Shown: positions 41,085 through 52,990, counted from the stretch's first letter. The stretch: 64,000 nucleotides of DNA from Megaustenia siamemsis (GCA_032433765.1 JAVIAB010000160.1:16392900-16456899); one strand, 5' to 3'. Notes: generated by a model not told the origin, from the sequence alone. Numbers and translations: made by a program.

Positions 41085-41365
41085 TAAAACAGCTAAAAAT
41101 GAAAAGAGAACTACTAAACACAATTCAAACAAGACAAATGCGATTTTTGTGCCATGTTAAAAGATACAATAGCCTACTAAAAGTAATCCTGGAGGGGAAA
41201 ATACAAGGTAAAAGAGGCAGACCAAGACTAACATGGACGAGTAACATCAAAAGATGGACAAATCAGCCTATGACAACCTGCACCATCAAAGCAAGAGACA
41301 GAGCAGAATGGCGCTCCATGGTAGTCAACCTTCGTTGAGGAGACGGCACTCGATGATGATGATGA
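41085..41365 (+). pseudogene. LINE-A fragment with GATGATGATGATG tail
   Basis: A clean 79-codon frame from 41099 encodes the LINE-A C-terminus (M-K-R-E-L-L-N-T-I-Q, R-P-R-L-T-W-T-S-N-I-K-R-W, C-T-I-K-A-R-D-R-A-E-W) to a stop at 41336, then GGAGACGGCACTCGATGATG. Good codon preservation suggests a young 5'-truncated copy. An inverted piece of the LINE-A linker region follows at 41370-41425. Confidence 0.88.
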
Positions 41366-41425
41366 GCAGCTTCTGATATGTGTTCTTTTCTTGTGTTGTA
41401 TAAGTATCTATAACATCTTTTTTGA

Positions 41426-42039
41426 TATGACAACAATTCGCTTTTTTGTTTAGTGAACTATCGCAAGGGAGTTGCTGTCTAGTCGAACTGTTTTCCAGGT
41501 TTCTCTGCGTGTCGCAAGCGTCCCACCGTCATTCTTGTACTGTTTGTTTGTTTTCTAATATGAAATTTCTTACTTCTAAGAATTCTACTTTCCGGGCACC
41601 GCCCCTCTTACTTCCCAAGTGACGCCATTGCCCATGTGCTTCCTTAACTCTTGAACTTCTGAATCCTTGGTGCAGGTTTCGTGCTGTCTGCCACTCCTTC
41701 CCACTTTTCTGTTTCGGGGCTAACATTGAACGTTGCGCAGGTATGTTTATTTACTGATGTTGTCTTTGTAGATCTCTTTTAGTGCGCCTTTCTTACTCCG
41801 ACCGCTGACTGACGTCCTAGAGAATTATCTTTGTTACGTCTGTTGATAACATATATGGTGGTGGTTGGACAGTGTAGAGTTGTGTCTCTGGATGATAGTT
41901 GGTAGACTGTCGATTCTACTATTTTCTCCGTCCATAATTTTATAGATAAATTCACTACAGATGCGCATATCTGTCTTTGTGTAGTATGCCTATAATTTAT
42001 CTGTAACATTTCATTTGTTAAATGTCATTTTGTTATGTG
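41426..42039. other. No gene recognised
   Basis: Unique sequence. Minus-strand frames of 65-76 codons have no motif. Confidence 0.4.
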
Positions 42040-42235
42040 ACATTTGACAATCCGCTGGTTGAAAAGCCGGCGTACGGTGTTCGAAGCCCGCGGTAGACAG
42101 GAAGGATTTTATTCTATCGGGGGTGAAATAAAAATCCGGAGTCTCTGACGTCGTGGCGACTGCTTGACCAAGCGGCCTTTATCCCTCTGGTTCTATCGTT
42201 GCCCCGCCGACATACACCAGCAATGGTACTATGTG
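42040..42235 (+). mobile_element. tRNA-like SINE S6
   Basis: B-box-like GTGTTCGAAGCCCGCGG preceded by an A-box-like GCTGGTTGAAAAGCCGGCG, then a body with GGAGTCTCTGACGTCGTGG. Only one copy in the window, so the SINE call rests on the internal promoter pattern. Confidence 0.45.
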
Positions 42236-42284
42236 TCGTAAAGATAGTTTTTTTTTTTTTAATGTGACATTTGTATTTTTACCT

Positions 42285-42465
42285 TTCGTATTGCTGCTAT
42301 TACTATTACTATTACTACTATTACTACAACAACTATTATTATTACCACTTTTACTGCTAATATTATTACTATTTATACAACAACTATTATTGTTACTACT
42401 ACTGCTACTACTACTATTACTATTATTAATATTAATATTATTATTATTATTCTTATTATTACTAG
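42285..42465. repeat. (TTA/CTA)n microsatellite
   Basis: ATT/ACT/ACA triplets for about 180 bp. The plus frame is Leu-rich only because of the triplets. Confidence 0.95.
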
Positions 42466-42589
42466 CAGGCCCTTTTTTCTCACTAAAAGTTTATCAAAAC
42501 GATCCTATCCTATCCAACAAAACGAGAAAACTGTGATAGACCAGGTCACCGAAGCACTAATGTACTTATTTTTATATTAACATTGTCAA

Positions 42590-43700
42590 TGCCCATATAG
42601 ATCAGGAAAAAGCGTTTGATCGTGTGGACAGGAACAAACTTTGGCAAACTTTAGAAACATACGGGGTAGCAGGACAACTACTAGAAAATATAATAGCACT
42701 ATATAAAAACAGTCAAAGTGCCGTCAGAACATCGGAAGGTCTGTCAGAATGGTTTCAGGTTACAACAGGAGTAAGACAAGGATGTGTCCTCTCACCACTC
42801 CTCTTCATCATATATATGGACAAAATAAATCAGGAAACAACCAACAACAAGGACAAATCAAATAATAACATAGAGGTAGAAAACTCCAACATCAATGAGC
42901 TACTCTTCGCAGATGACCAATGCCTAATATACGAGGATGAAAACCTGCTACAACAGCATTTAACATCTCTAGATAAAAGCTGCACAAACTACAGTATGAA
43001 AATTAACACAGCAAAAACAGAGGCTATAAGAATAAGCAAATTAAGACACCCATTAAACATCAAGATCAAAGACAAAGAAATAAAACAAGTAGAGGAATTC
43101 AAGTATTTAGGCACAATGTTCACAGAAGATGGAAAACTAGACAGATAAATTGACATGAGAATACAAAAAGCAAATGCTGTCACATACCAGCTTTCACCAT
43201 TGTTAAGACATCCAAACATTTCTATGCCAGCTAAACAACAAATGATAAATAGCATCTTCATACCAACTTTGTGCTATGAAAGTCAAACATGGACCCTTTC
43301 TAAATCACATTTAAGAAAGATCAATACATGTGAGATGCGATGCTTGAGAAAAGTAACAAACAACACAAGAAGAGATAGAATACCAAATGAAACCATAAGA
43401 AAAATGGTAGGAACAAAACCCTGCCAAGAATATATAGAACAACAACAACTTAAATGGTTTGGCCACCTGGTCAGAATGAATCCTCACCTATCACCATCAA
43501 GGGCGTTCTTCTCGAGAATGCATGGAAAAAGACCAAGAGGAAGACCCAGAAGAAGATGGATAGATGCAGTGACAGAGACATGTAACAACAAAGGAAAATC
43601 ACTAATTCAGACAATTCGAGCAGCACAAGAACGACAAATGATATAAACCACGACACCTTTTAGGTATCAGTGAAAGAGAAAAGAAGAAGAAGAAGAATGC
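42590..43700 (+). pseudogene. LINE-F reverse transcriptase, nearly intact C-terminal 350 codons
   Basis: One frame runs from about 42590 to 43646 with a single in-frame TAA at 43146-43148. RT motif A lies at I-D-Q-E-K-A-F-D-R-V near 42603, motif B at V-R-Q-G-C-V-L-S-P, and motif C at L-L-F-A-D-D with both catalytic Asp codons. The second half has Y-E-S-Q-T-W, K-W-F-G-H-L-V-R-M and P-R-G-R-P-R-R-R-W. The 3' tail is (AAG)n at 43680-43698. The 5' end, including the endonuclease, is missing. It is the best-preserved RT domain in the window. Confidence 0.92.
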
Positions 43701-43860
43701 CCATAACACGAGAATGCGAATGGCAGCAACTCCAGATGTCAATTACTTAGAAAATCTGTATTTCGGTATCGTTAAAGTCATACAAGTTTACTAGAATGCA
43801 TTCCGGACCATCTAGATAGAAAAAAAGCCTTTTTTCCCTCTTGAAATACATCATCAACGA
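43701..43860. other. Short spacer, nothing recognised
   Basis: Unique sequence between LINE-F and SINE S5a. Confidence 0.3.
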
Positions 43861-46660
43861 GGGACTCGGTAGCTTAGTTGGGAAATCCACCTGACTGGAC
43901 TACCGACGTTCGGACAACACGTGTTCGATTCCCGCTGGCACTATGTTTCACAATATGTTACACCCCACTACTGGCTCCCACAGTATGTTACACCCCACTA
44001 CTGGCTCCCACTGGAGCATGGTTTCACAATATGTTACACCCCACTACTGGCTCCCACTGGAAGCATGGTTTTACAATATTTTACACCCCACTATTGGCTC
44101 CCACTGGAGAATGGTTTTACAGTATGTTACACCCCACTATTGGCTCCCACTGGAGCATGGTTTTACAGTATGTTACACCCCACTATTGGCTCCCACTGGA
44201 GAATGGTTTTACAGTATGTTACACCCCACTACTGGCTCCCACAGTATTTTACACCCCACTACTGGCTCCCACAGTATTTTACACCCCACTACTGGCTCCC
44301 ACTGGAGCATGGTTTCACAGTATGTTACACCCCACTACTGGCTCCCACTGGAACATGGTTTCACAGTATGTTACACCCCACTACTGGCTCCCAATGGAGC
44401 ATGGTTTCACAGTATGTTACACCCCACTACTGGCTCCCACTGGAGCATGGTTTCACAGTATGTTACACCCCACTACTGGCTCCCACTGGAGAATGGTTTC
44501 ACAGTATGTTACACCCCACTACTGGCTCCCACTGGAGCATGGTTTCACAGTAATTTACACTACACTACTGGCTCCCACTGGAGCATGGTTTCACAGTATG
44601 TTACACCCCACTACTGGCTCCAACTGGAGCATGGTTTCACAGTATGTTACACCCCACTACTGGCTCCCACTGGAGCATGGTTTCACAGTATTTTACACCC
44701 CACTACTGGCTCCCACTGGAGCATGGTTTCACAGTATGTTACACCCCACTACTGGCTCCCACTGGAGCATGGTTTCACAGTATTTTACACCCCACTACTG
44801 GCTCCCACTGGAGCATGGTTTCACAGTATGTTACACCCCACTACTGGCTCCCACTGGAGCATGGTTTCACAGTATTTTACACCCCACTACTGGCTCCCAC
44901 TGGAGCATGGTTTCACAGTATGTTACACCCCACTACTGGCTCCCACTGGAGCATGGTTTTACAATATTTTACACCCCACTACTGGCTCCCACTGGAAGCA
45001 TGGTTTTACAATATTTTACACCCCACTACTGGCTCCCACTGGAAGCATGGTTTTACAATATTTTACACCCCACTACTGGCTCCCACTGGAAGCATGGTTT
45101 TACAATATTTTACACCCCACTACTGGCTCCCACTGGAGCATGGTTTCACAGTATGTTACACCCCACTACTGGCTCCCACTGGAAGCATGGTTTTACAATA
45201 TTTTACACCCCACTATTGGCTCCCACTGGAGAATGGTTTTACAGTATGTTACACCCCACTATTGGCTCCCACTGGAGAATGGTTTTACAGTATGTTACAC
45301 CCCACTATTGGCTCCCACTGGAGAATGGTTTTACAGTATGTTACACCCCACTACTGGCTCCCACAGTATTTTGCACCCCACTACTGGCTCCCACAGTATT
45401 TTACACCCCACTACTGGCTCCCACTGGAGCATGGTTTCACAGTATGTTACACCCCACTACTGGCTCCCACTGGAACATGGTTTTACAGTATTTTACACCC
45501 CACTACTGGCTCCCACTGGAGCATGGTTTCACAGTATGTTACACCCCACTACTGGCTCCCACTGGATCATGGTTTCACAGTATGTTACACCCCACTACTG
45601 GCTCCCAATGGAAGCATGGTTTCACAGTATGTTACACCCCACTACTGGCTCCGAATGGAAGCATGGTTTCACAGTATGTTACGCCCCACTACTGGCTCCC
45701 AATGGAAGCATGGTTTACAGTATGTTACACCCCACTACTGGCTCCCAATGGAAGCATGGTTTCACAGTATGTTACGCCCCACTACTGGCTCCCAATGGAA
45801 GCATGGTTTACAGTATGTTACGCCCCACTACTGGCTCCCAATGGAAGCATGGTTTCACAGTATGTTACACCCCACTACTGGCTCCCAATGGAAGCATGGT
45901 TTCACAGTATGTTACACCCCACTACTGGCTCCCAATGGAAGCATGGTTTCACATTATGTTACACCCCACTACTGGCTCCCAATGGAAGCATGGTTTCACA
46001 GTATGTTACGCCCCATTACTGGCTCCCAATGGAAGCATGGTTTCACAGTATGTTACACCCCACTACTGGCTCCCAATGGAAGCATGGTTTCACAGTATGT
46101 TACGCCCCATTACTGGCTCCCAATGGAAGCATGGTTTCACAGTATGTTACACCCCAATACTGGCTCCCAATGGAAGCATGGTTTCACAGTATGTTACACC
46201 CCACTACTGGCTCCCAATGGAAGCATGGTTTCACAGTATGTTACACCCCACTACTGGCTCCCAATGGAAGCATGGTTTCACAGTATGTTACGCCCCATTA
46301 CTGGCTCCCAATGGAAGCATGGTTTCACAGTATGTTACACCCCACTACTGGCTCCCAATGGAAGCATGGTTTCACAGTATGTTACGCCCCACTACTGGCT
46401 CCCACTGGAAGCAGCGTGAATTATACTCTTTTTTAGAAAAAAAGAATACATCCGCGGTCGACCCAGCCGCTGGCAGAAATGTCTACGAGAGTATAGTACT
46501 CTGGGAAGGTGAGGAATGTCGACTCTCATCTTGAGTTGCGATGCTTGAAACGACTCTATCCAGATGTCTTCGAACACTTCTGGATAGGCGACAGAGTACA
46601 TATTGGTGAAAACTCAAGTGCTAAGACGCTGATTCAAATCTCGTACTTTACCGTTATCTT
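43861..46660 (+). mobile_element. SINE S5, copy a, carrying a 2.5-kb internal VNTR
   Basis: Head at 43863-43940 with A-box-like CGGTAGCTTAGTTGGG and B box GTGTTCGATTCCCGCTGG. Body and end at 46425-46660: GGTCGACCCAGCCGCTGGCAG, CTCTGGGAAGGTGAGGAATG, CTGGATAGGCGACAGAG, TCGTACTTTACC. The two parts match the ends of S5b and S5c, which have no array. So one roughly 310-bp SINE has grown to 2.8 kb by internal tandem duplication. Confidence 0.9.
43940..46412. repeat. 46/47-bp minisatellite inside SINE S5a, ~53 copies
   Basis: Unit TTTCACAGTATGTTACACCC then CACTACTGGCTCCCACTGGA and GCATGG. Left units mostly have ACTGGAGCATGG (46 bp); right units (45600 on) have AATGGAAGCATGG (47 bp). The unit has no plus-strand stop in any frame, so frames of up to 863 codons arise by chance and I do not call them genes. 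Blocks such as 44097-44300 and 45235-45440 are near duplicates, showing multi-unit amplification. Confidence 0.97.
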
Positions 46661-47106
46661 TTACGTTATCAACACAGTGAAATGTCATGAAGGTTGTGCA
46701 CTATACTGAAAAAGATCTGGTAGCGATGGACAACGACTAAAGTGAACTGGCAATATAAGAGATGAACAGAAGAACCTATGACAGCCTATACTATTGAGGC
46801 AAGTTAACTTTTTTACAATGGCCATAATAAAATTAAACGTAATAAACGTATTCATATATGCTATCTTTACATACATTACGTACATAGTACCATTGCTGGT
46901 GTGTATGTCCGCGGGGGGGGGGGGGGGAATCACGATAGAACTAGAGGGATAAAGGCCGCTTTGTCTAAGCAGTCGCCAAGACGTGTGAGACTCAGGCATT
47001 TTTATGTTACCCCTGATAGAAAAAAAATGCTTTCTGTCTACCGCGGGTTTTCAACACCGTACGCTTGCTTTTCAGCCAGCGGAACACCTTATTCGTTATT
47101 ATAATA
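46661..47106. other. No gene recognised
   Basis: Unique sequence with a G run at 46913-46927. An A-rich flank and short frames without motifs. Confidence 0.4.
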
Positions 47107-47435
47107 ACCTTATAAAGTAAAGGTAAAGTACGAGACTTGAACCGGCGTCTTAGCACGCGAGTTTTACACCCATATGTGCTCGGCCGCCTATCCAGAAATA
47201 TTCGGGAATTTCTGGATAGTGTCTCCTCAAGCATCGAACCTCAGATGCGAGGTGACATTCCTCACCTTCCCAGGGTAATACCCTGGTACCCATTTCTGCC
47301 AACGGCTGGGTCGACCGTGAGGGTATTTTTTTTTTTCAACCACGAGTACAATTCACACTGCTCCCAGCGGGAATCGAACACGGGTTGTCCGAACGTCGGT
47401 AGTCCAGTCGGGTGGTTTTCCCAACTCTAAAATGC
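47107..47435 (-). mobile_element. SINE S5, copy b
   Basis: Minus-strand copy with AAAGTACGAGACTTGAACCGG, TTTCTGGATAGTGTCTCC, GGCTGGGTCGACCGTGAGG and head complement GCGGGAATCGAACACGGG. About 325 bp, the normal size. Confidence 0.9.
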
Positions 47436-47517
47436 CCTAAAATAACCGTATTCGCTATGCCAATTATAGTTCTCTGCCTGTAACCAATTGTCATTATTTC
47501 GTCCCCACTTTCGCTGT

Positions 47518-48515
47518 CGGGAGCCGCGATAGCTCAGTATGTTATAGTGAAAGGAAGCAAAAATAAGGGACTCAGCCTCAATAGCAAAAAGACAGAAGTA
47601 ATGGTAATAACAAAGAAAAAGACGCCACCTCAGTGCAAAATAAAGACAAGTGGAACAATATTAAAACAGGTAAATGAATTTAAATATTTGGGAACTTTGT
47701 TAACCTCAGACTGAATATGTACAAAAGAGGTGAGATGCAGAAAGGCCCAGGCAAAAGCAGCTTTCCCCCCCAAAAAAATAGGAAGATACTATGCAATCCA
47801 TTTTTGACAATAGAGACAAGAAAAAGAGTTCTTAAATGTTATGTAGAGCCAGTCGTAACATATGGATGTGAATCATGGACAATAGGACAACAGACAAGAA
47901 AATCACTGGAGTCTGTAGAAATGTGGTTTTACAGAAGAATGTTGAGAATACAATGGGCAGCTAAGAAGTGTAATGAAAATGTTCTGAAAGAGGTCAAATC
48001 AAAACGAGAGCTAATTTCCAATATTAGGAAGAAACAATCATCATTTTTTAGCCATGTAATGCGGAGAGAACAACTGGAAAATATTGTAACAACTGGGAAA
48101 ATTGAGGGACCAAGAGATAGAGGGAAGCAAAGAGAAAAGATACCAGACAGCTTACGAGAATGGCTTGGCAGAAGGTCAACAACAGAAATGATAAATAACT
48201 GTTGTGATCGAAAGTTGTGGAGAGACATGATCACCTACGCCAGCAGGCCCGGTGCTTGATGATGATGATGATGATGGTAGCTCAGTTTTTAGTGAACTGG
48301 ATTATAAAGGACAAGAGGTAGGGTTCGATCCCAACCGACGGCTTTCGGGTTCACCCAACCTTAAAAGGGTAAAGGGTTTTTTTTCAGGGAGAGTAAAGCG
48401 GCACGGGCGTAATACCGACCACATTACTCTAAAAATCATGTGCCGAAGGTCTGTAAAATCTATGGTCACTAACACCATATTCCCTATACGCCGCTTGGCG
48501 CTCTTTCTCTTTCGC
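47518..48515 (+). mobile_element. SINE S1, copy c, split by LINE-D1
   Basis: GGGAGCCGCGATAGCTCAGT at 47519-47538. The SINE then resumes at 48278 as TAGCTCAGTTTTTAGTGAAC, followed by the B box GGTTCGATCCC and the usual body to about 48510. Removing LINE-D1 and one copy of the 9-bp duplication restores a normal S1. Confidence 0.9.
47539..48277 (+). pseudogene. LINE-D, copy 1, inserted in SINE S1c
   Basis: Flanked by TAGCTCAGT at 47530-47538 and 48278-48286. A 180-codon frame (47717-48259) encodes Y-V-E-P-V-V-T-Y-G-C-E-S-W, M-W-F-Y-R-R-M-L-R-I, Q-S-S-F-F-S-H-V-M-R-R and R-K-L-W-R-D-M-I-T-Y-A, ending before (TGATGA)n. A TGA near 47712 separates it from the preceding N-S-K-K-T-E-V-M-V-I part. The catalytic Y-A-D-D region is lost by 5' truncation. 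Good preservation suggests a young insertion. Confidence 0.92.
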
Positions 48516-48894
48516 TTTCAGTCTCTTTCATCAAACCTATCTCAAGAATATAACTTTTCTTAATCCACGCAGAAAACCAGGATGTAAACCTTTCATACCA
48601 ACGTTTTTAATAGTGATACGCAAGTCACAAGATATCCCATCATCCTCACAATCGACACGGCCAGAGACTGGGCTTTTGGGTTTTATGTTCCTTCAGATCA
48701 GAGTTCAGACACGTGATCGAGTTGGTTAAAGAGAACTCTTTATTAGTCTAATGCTGCTCTCTGTTTGGATTTGGATGGAAATGACGTTTCCCATTGTTCG
48801 TGGTGCAATCTCATTGGGGAAATTGAGCTGCTCGCTGATGTCATAATGAAGATTTATCGCTTTCTTATTTTTCTGAATGGTAGCGTTACGTAAT
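48516..48894. other. No gene recognised
   Basis: Unique sequence after S1c. No motif. Confidence 0.35.
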
Positions 48895-49265
48895 TAGTGT
48901 ATGTATGTAGGTATGTGTGTGTGTGCATGTGTGTGTGTGCATGTGTGTGTTGTGTGTGTGTGTGTGTGTCTGTATGTATGTATATATGAACGTATATGTA
49001 TAATGTACGTTCATACTGTATGTAATAAAGTACATTATAATATGTTTATATGAGTACATGATTATATAATAAAGAATAATATAATATTATAAATTTATAT
49101 AATAATGAATAATATAATATTATAAATCATATGATAATATAATAAATAACACAAAATAATATAATAAATAACATAAAATAATATAATAAAGAATAAAAAA
49201 ATATAATAAAGAACAAGACATTATAAAAGTACAGGATATTATAATAAAGTACAAGATAATACAAA
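48895..49265. repeat. (TG)n/(TGTA)n then AT-rich ATAATA repeats
   Basis: TG-rich run at 48900-49010 followed by degenerate AATAATATAATAAA-type units to 49265. Confidence 0.85.
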
Positions 49266-49267
49266 AG

Positions 49268-49630
49268 GTATATCATCATCATCATGTGCAATGCCTGCTG
49301 GCGCAAGTGATCGTGTCTCTCCACAACTTTCAATCTGGACAGTCAGTTATCATTTCTGTTGTTGATCTTCTGTCAAGCCATTCTCTTAAGCTGTCTGGTA
49401 TTTTTTTCTCTTCACTTCTCTCTATCTCTTCGTCCCTCAATTTTCCCAATTGTTACAATATATTCCAGTTGTTCTCTTCTCATTACATGGCCAAAAAATG
49501 ATGATTGTTTTTTCCTAATATTGGAAATTAACTCTCTTTTTCCTTTGACCTCTTTCAGAACGTTTTCATTATTCTTCTTAGCTGTCCTTTATCGTATTCT
49601 CAACATTCTTTTGTAAAACCACATTTCTTC
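49268..49630 (-). pseudogene. LINE-D, copy 2, C-terminal part
   Basis: Minus strand: F-Y-K-R-M-L-R-I near 49600, then K-R-E-L-I-S-N-I-R, F-F-G-H-V-M-R-R, L-G-K-L-R, and a tail that starts GATGATGATGATA at 49268-49283. Frameshifts break it. Confidence 0.85.
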
Positions 49631-49644
49631 AGACTCCAAAGAAT

Positions 49645-50110
49645 ATAATTATAGAAATAGCTGTATAAATATTTGTAAAGATAGCTGTATAAATATTTAT
49701 AAAGATAGCTGTATAAATATTTGTAAAGATAGCTGTATAAATATTTGTAAAGATAGCTGTATAAATATTTATAAAGATAGTTGTATAAATATTTGTAAAG
49801 ATAGCTGTATAAATATTTATAGAGGTAATTGTAGATTGTTGTACAAATAATTATAGAGATAATTGTAGGTTGTTGTATAAATAGTTATAGAGATAGTTTC
49901 AGAAACTGTTGTATAAATATTTATAGAGATTGTTGTATAAATATTTATAGAGATAGTTGTATAACTATTTATAGAGATAGTTGTATAAATGTTTATATAG
50001 AGATGGTTGTAGATAGTTGTATAACTATTTATATAGAGAGTTGTAGATACTTTTGTATACGTATTTATATAGATAGTTGTATACATTTTTATAGCGATTG
50101 TTGTTGAGGT
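49645..50110. repeat. 24-bp AT-rich minisatellite, ~18 diverging copies
   Basis: Unit GTATAAATATTTGTAAAGAT plus AGCT. Left units are homogeneous; right units drift and change length (to about 30 bp). Confidence 0.9.
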
Positions 50111-50639
50111 ATATAAATTGTGACTCGGCGATGACAGGGAGACAGTTTAAGATAATTCTGATCAAGAATCATGCACCATACACCTATGCTGATGCAACTC
50201 TTGTTAGAGAAAGATCTATTGATAGCGCAAGAGGGCACAATTTGAGTTAATAAATCAATTGCGTGACTAGTAGCTGTTAACTGAACGTTACCCATTATAA
50301 GGGGCAGACAATTGCCAGACGGGCGGAGAGAATGCAGAGTTGTGGAGTTACTGCACATGCTTGTTGGCCAAATCAATGTCTCCAGGACATGTTATTATAT
50401 GGTGACTTGCAAAAGGGCAGAAGATCAAATGTTAGACACATGATAGGGCACTAATGACTTCACAACAACATTGTAGTGTCAATTCTCAACTTTGGGAACA
50501 TGTTTTCGCTAATCTATTGATAACATGAGCCATATAACCAAAATATTATTAAGAACCATCATGAGACCTGTAAGGAAAAAAAAAATTTAAAAAATACGTG
50601 AGGAACAATGAGGGTTAGTGGAAGGAAATGGCGCCAATA
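50111..50639. other. No gene recognised
   Basis: Unique sequence. A 95-codon minus-strand frame (50089-50376) has no recognised motif. Confidence 0.4.
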
Positions 50640-50990
50640 ATACAATATACATCATGAAAACAGTGATAGAAAGAGCTGTGGAGGAAGAAAGAAAGATCTA
50701 TGTATGTGCTTTATAGACTACATAAAAGCATTTGACAAAGTAAAACATGTGAAAATAATCAATATGCTAGAGACAATAAACATTAATGGCAAGGATATGA
50801 GAATGATTAAAAAAAAACATGTACTGACAACAAACAGCAGACATACGAATTAGCAACCAAACAGGACAATTCCAATTTATAAAAGAAAGAGTCAGACAAT
50901 GCTGTGTTCTGTCGCCGGATTTGTTTTCACTATGCAGCAAAAATATGTCATAAATTGCAAACAAAAAAGGAATATCAGTCAACGGTCACA
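50640..50990 (+). pseudogene. LINE-K RT fragment with motif A
   Basis: Plus-strand pieces encode Y-V-C-F-I-D-Y-I-K-A-F-D-K-V (motif A) near 50702, then N-M-L-E-T and V-R-Q-C-C-V-L-S-P-like motif B near 50891. Stops and frameshifts throughout. Close to LINE-A in order but more diverged. Confidence 0.75.
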
Positions 50991-50999
50991 ACATAAACA

Positions 51000-51450
51000 T
51001 CGTCTATCTCTTACCTTCCCTTCCAAGATAACTTTTAGAGAAGGCATTATGTCTCTTCACATGTCCAGCAAATTTCAGTTATCTTTTTCGAATTATGTTA
51101 AGTATTTTTTTTTCATTTTTAGAATTTCCTAGTTTGTCTCCTCATTCCATCCAGTTCTCCCCGTTTTTCTCTAGATCAGCATTTCAAAGGCTTCCATTTC
51201 CCCCTTTGTTATTGAGTTATTTGCAGGTCATCATTATTGCGCACAGAACATGTCCAAAAGTGCTCAGATCCCCTCCTCAGCAAGTCCCGTAGTGTCCATC
51301 AACTAACGACTCCAGTTCTGTGTTGGTTGATAACTCCTCTTATACGCCCACTAAGTCTCTCGTTTCTGACCTTTCTGCTCTGTTTTCTTATTTAGGGTCC
51401 ATGTTTCTGCATCATACAGGAATGTTAAGTAAATATATCATTTTGCAATT
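51000..51450 (-). pseudogene. LINE-A-like fragment
   Basis: The minus strand has the T-W-T-L-N-K-K-T-E-Q region near 51400, A-F-E-x-L-I near 51185, G-W-N-E-E-T near 51140 and the K-V-I-L-E-G-K region near 51030, in LINE-A order with deletions and stops. Confidence 0.65.
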
Positions 51451-51486
51451 TATTGTTTCTTTTTAATATATACAACTCTATTAGAT

Positions 51487-51752
51487 GGAAGCCGCGATAG
51501 CTCAGTGGTTAGTGAACTGGATTACAAAGGGCAAGAGGTAGGGTTGGGTTCCAACCGAGGGTTTCCAGGTTCACCCAGCCTTAAATGGGTACCGGATTTT
51601 TTAAATGAGAAAGTAGAGCGGCACGGGCGTTATACCGACCACATTACATCAAAAATAATGTGCTGAAGGTCTGTACTAATTATGGTCACTAACACTATAT
51701 TCCCTATACGCCACTTGGCGTGACGGGGGTACTTTACTTTTTTTTTTTTACT
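51487..51752 (+). mobile_element. SINE S1, copy d
   Basis: Complete: AGCCGCGATAGCTCAGTGG, a B box changed to GGTTGGGTTCC, GGCACGGGCGTTATACCGACC, CGCCACTTGGCGTGACGGG, then a T-rich end. The altered B box suggests it is transcriptionally dead. Confidence 0.92.
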
Positions 51753-51769
51753 CAATTAGATATCGTATG

Positions 51770-51857
51770 AATAATCATACGATGCACTGTAGATAGAAGA
51801 TTGTGGAGGGACATGATCACCTACGCCAACCGGTATGGCACATGATGATGATGATTG
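51770..51857 (+). mobile_element. LINE-C 3' terminus
   Basis: Only the last ~85 bp: the V-D-R-R-L-W-R-D-M-I-T-Y-A coding end, Y-G-T, then CACATGATGATGATGATTG. Confidence 0.8.
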
Positions 51858-52119
51858 CTCTCACTTCTTAAGTTAAAGTTGAAAACAAAATCAATCCTTA
51901 TGACTGGTCGACATTCAGCACATCCAAGTCATAAGGACTTACACTTCATGACGTTCACTGGCCTCATCAGTCATCTCTGAACTAACTTTAACAGAAGAAG
52001 ATAGCAAGGTAGTCTTCATCAATATTTATTGACAAACAATAGCAGCAAGTGGAGATGTCTGAACCAGCGTCCAAAGTCTTTGAAAATGGTTTATGGATGG
52101 TTAGCTATAAATAGTAATT
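51858..52119. other. No clear feature
   Basis: Unique sequence. The frame entering LINE-H starts here (52029) without recognised residues. Confidence 0.3.
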
Positions 52120-52412
52120 GTAGAAATTGTTATCGTAACATTGTGTGCATCTCTTACTCGAATCGTATCACAAACGAAACATTCCTCAAAAATATACAAG
52201 CAATTGGAGTACATGATGATCTTTTGACAGTTGTGAAGAAACTCAAAATGAAATGATCTGGTCGCGTATCTCGATTATCTTGTCTAGCAAAGAACATTCT
52301 ACAAGGAATTGTGAAAGGAAGGAGAAGGAGAAGGAGACAGAGAAAGAGATGGGAAGATAACATCAAAGAACGAACAGACCTCAACTTTGGAGAGTTCCTA
52401 CAAAATGGCTGA
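52120..52412 (+). pseudogene. LINE-H fragment, C-terminal end
   Basis: Frames encode I-S-Y-S-N-R-I-T-N-E-T-F-L, H-D-D-L-L-T-V-V-K-K, then after a TGA (52254) L-A-K-N-I-L-Q-G and R-R-R-R-R-Q-R-K-R-W-E-D-N-I-K-E. This is the typical end of a LINE ORF2 with a basic R-Q-R-K-R-W block. The RT part is absent. Confidence 0.8.
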
Positions 52413-52699
52413 AGAAAAATTGAATAATTTGACGAAGTCTGTCAGAGGTGTCCCAACAACATTTGAGGTTATAATAAGATGGTGACGTAAATGAAGAAGT
52501 TGTAGTATTGGTTGTTGTGGAAGTATAGTGCGAAGAATAGAACAAATCTAGACAAATGGAAGTATTGTTACAGCTGTACGGAGATGAAAGTAGACGTCAC
52601 AAAATAATCCAACGTTACATTCTAAAAACGTGGATACTTGCTCAGACTCAAACACAGATAGAAAGTAGAGAAACATGAACATTACAAATAAAACTATTA
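52413..52699. other. No gene recognised
   Basis: Unique AT-rich sequence. Confidence 0.35.
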
Positions 52700-52990
52700 A
52701 GCTTGGCTGGGTGGTCTAGGGGTAAGATGTTGGCCTCTGGATTCCTGCCACAGACGATTAGGTTTATTTTTACCTCGTATCCGTTGCTTTTTTTTCGTTG
52801 CTTTACTCTCCCCTGGTCTCTGGGTAGTTAGATGCCATGTCTAGCTTTCTCGGATAACGCGAAAAAACAGAAGGCCCCAAGTACACTCGTACACTTTAAA
52901 GAACCCACGGCAGTTAAAAGTCTACAGCAGTAGGCTAAAGATAACCGCTGTCCGGGTTAAAATTATTAAGCAAAATCTATCCATAGCTAA
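52700..52990 (+). mobile_element. SINE S2, copy e
   Basis: Head GCTGGGTGGTCTAGGGGTAAG with the B-box region deleted, body CTCCCCTGGTCTCTGGG, AGATGCCATGTCTAGC, AAAGAACCCACGGCAGTTAA, and an AAAATCTATC end. Confidence 0.85.

Noticed and set aside
43878..46534. Overlapping plus-strand frames of 852, 863 and 591 codons as a giant repeat protein
   Set aside because: All three frames are open because the 46/47-bp unit has no plus-strand stop. The frames lie in an expanded SINE, with no start context, splice signals or codon bias.
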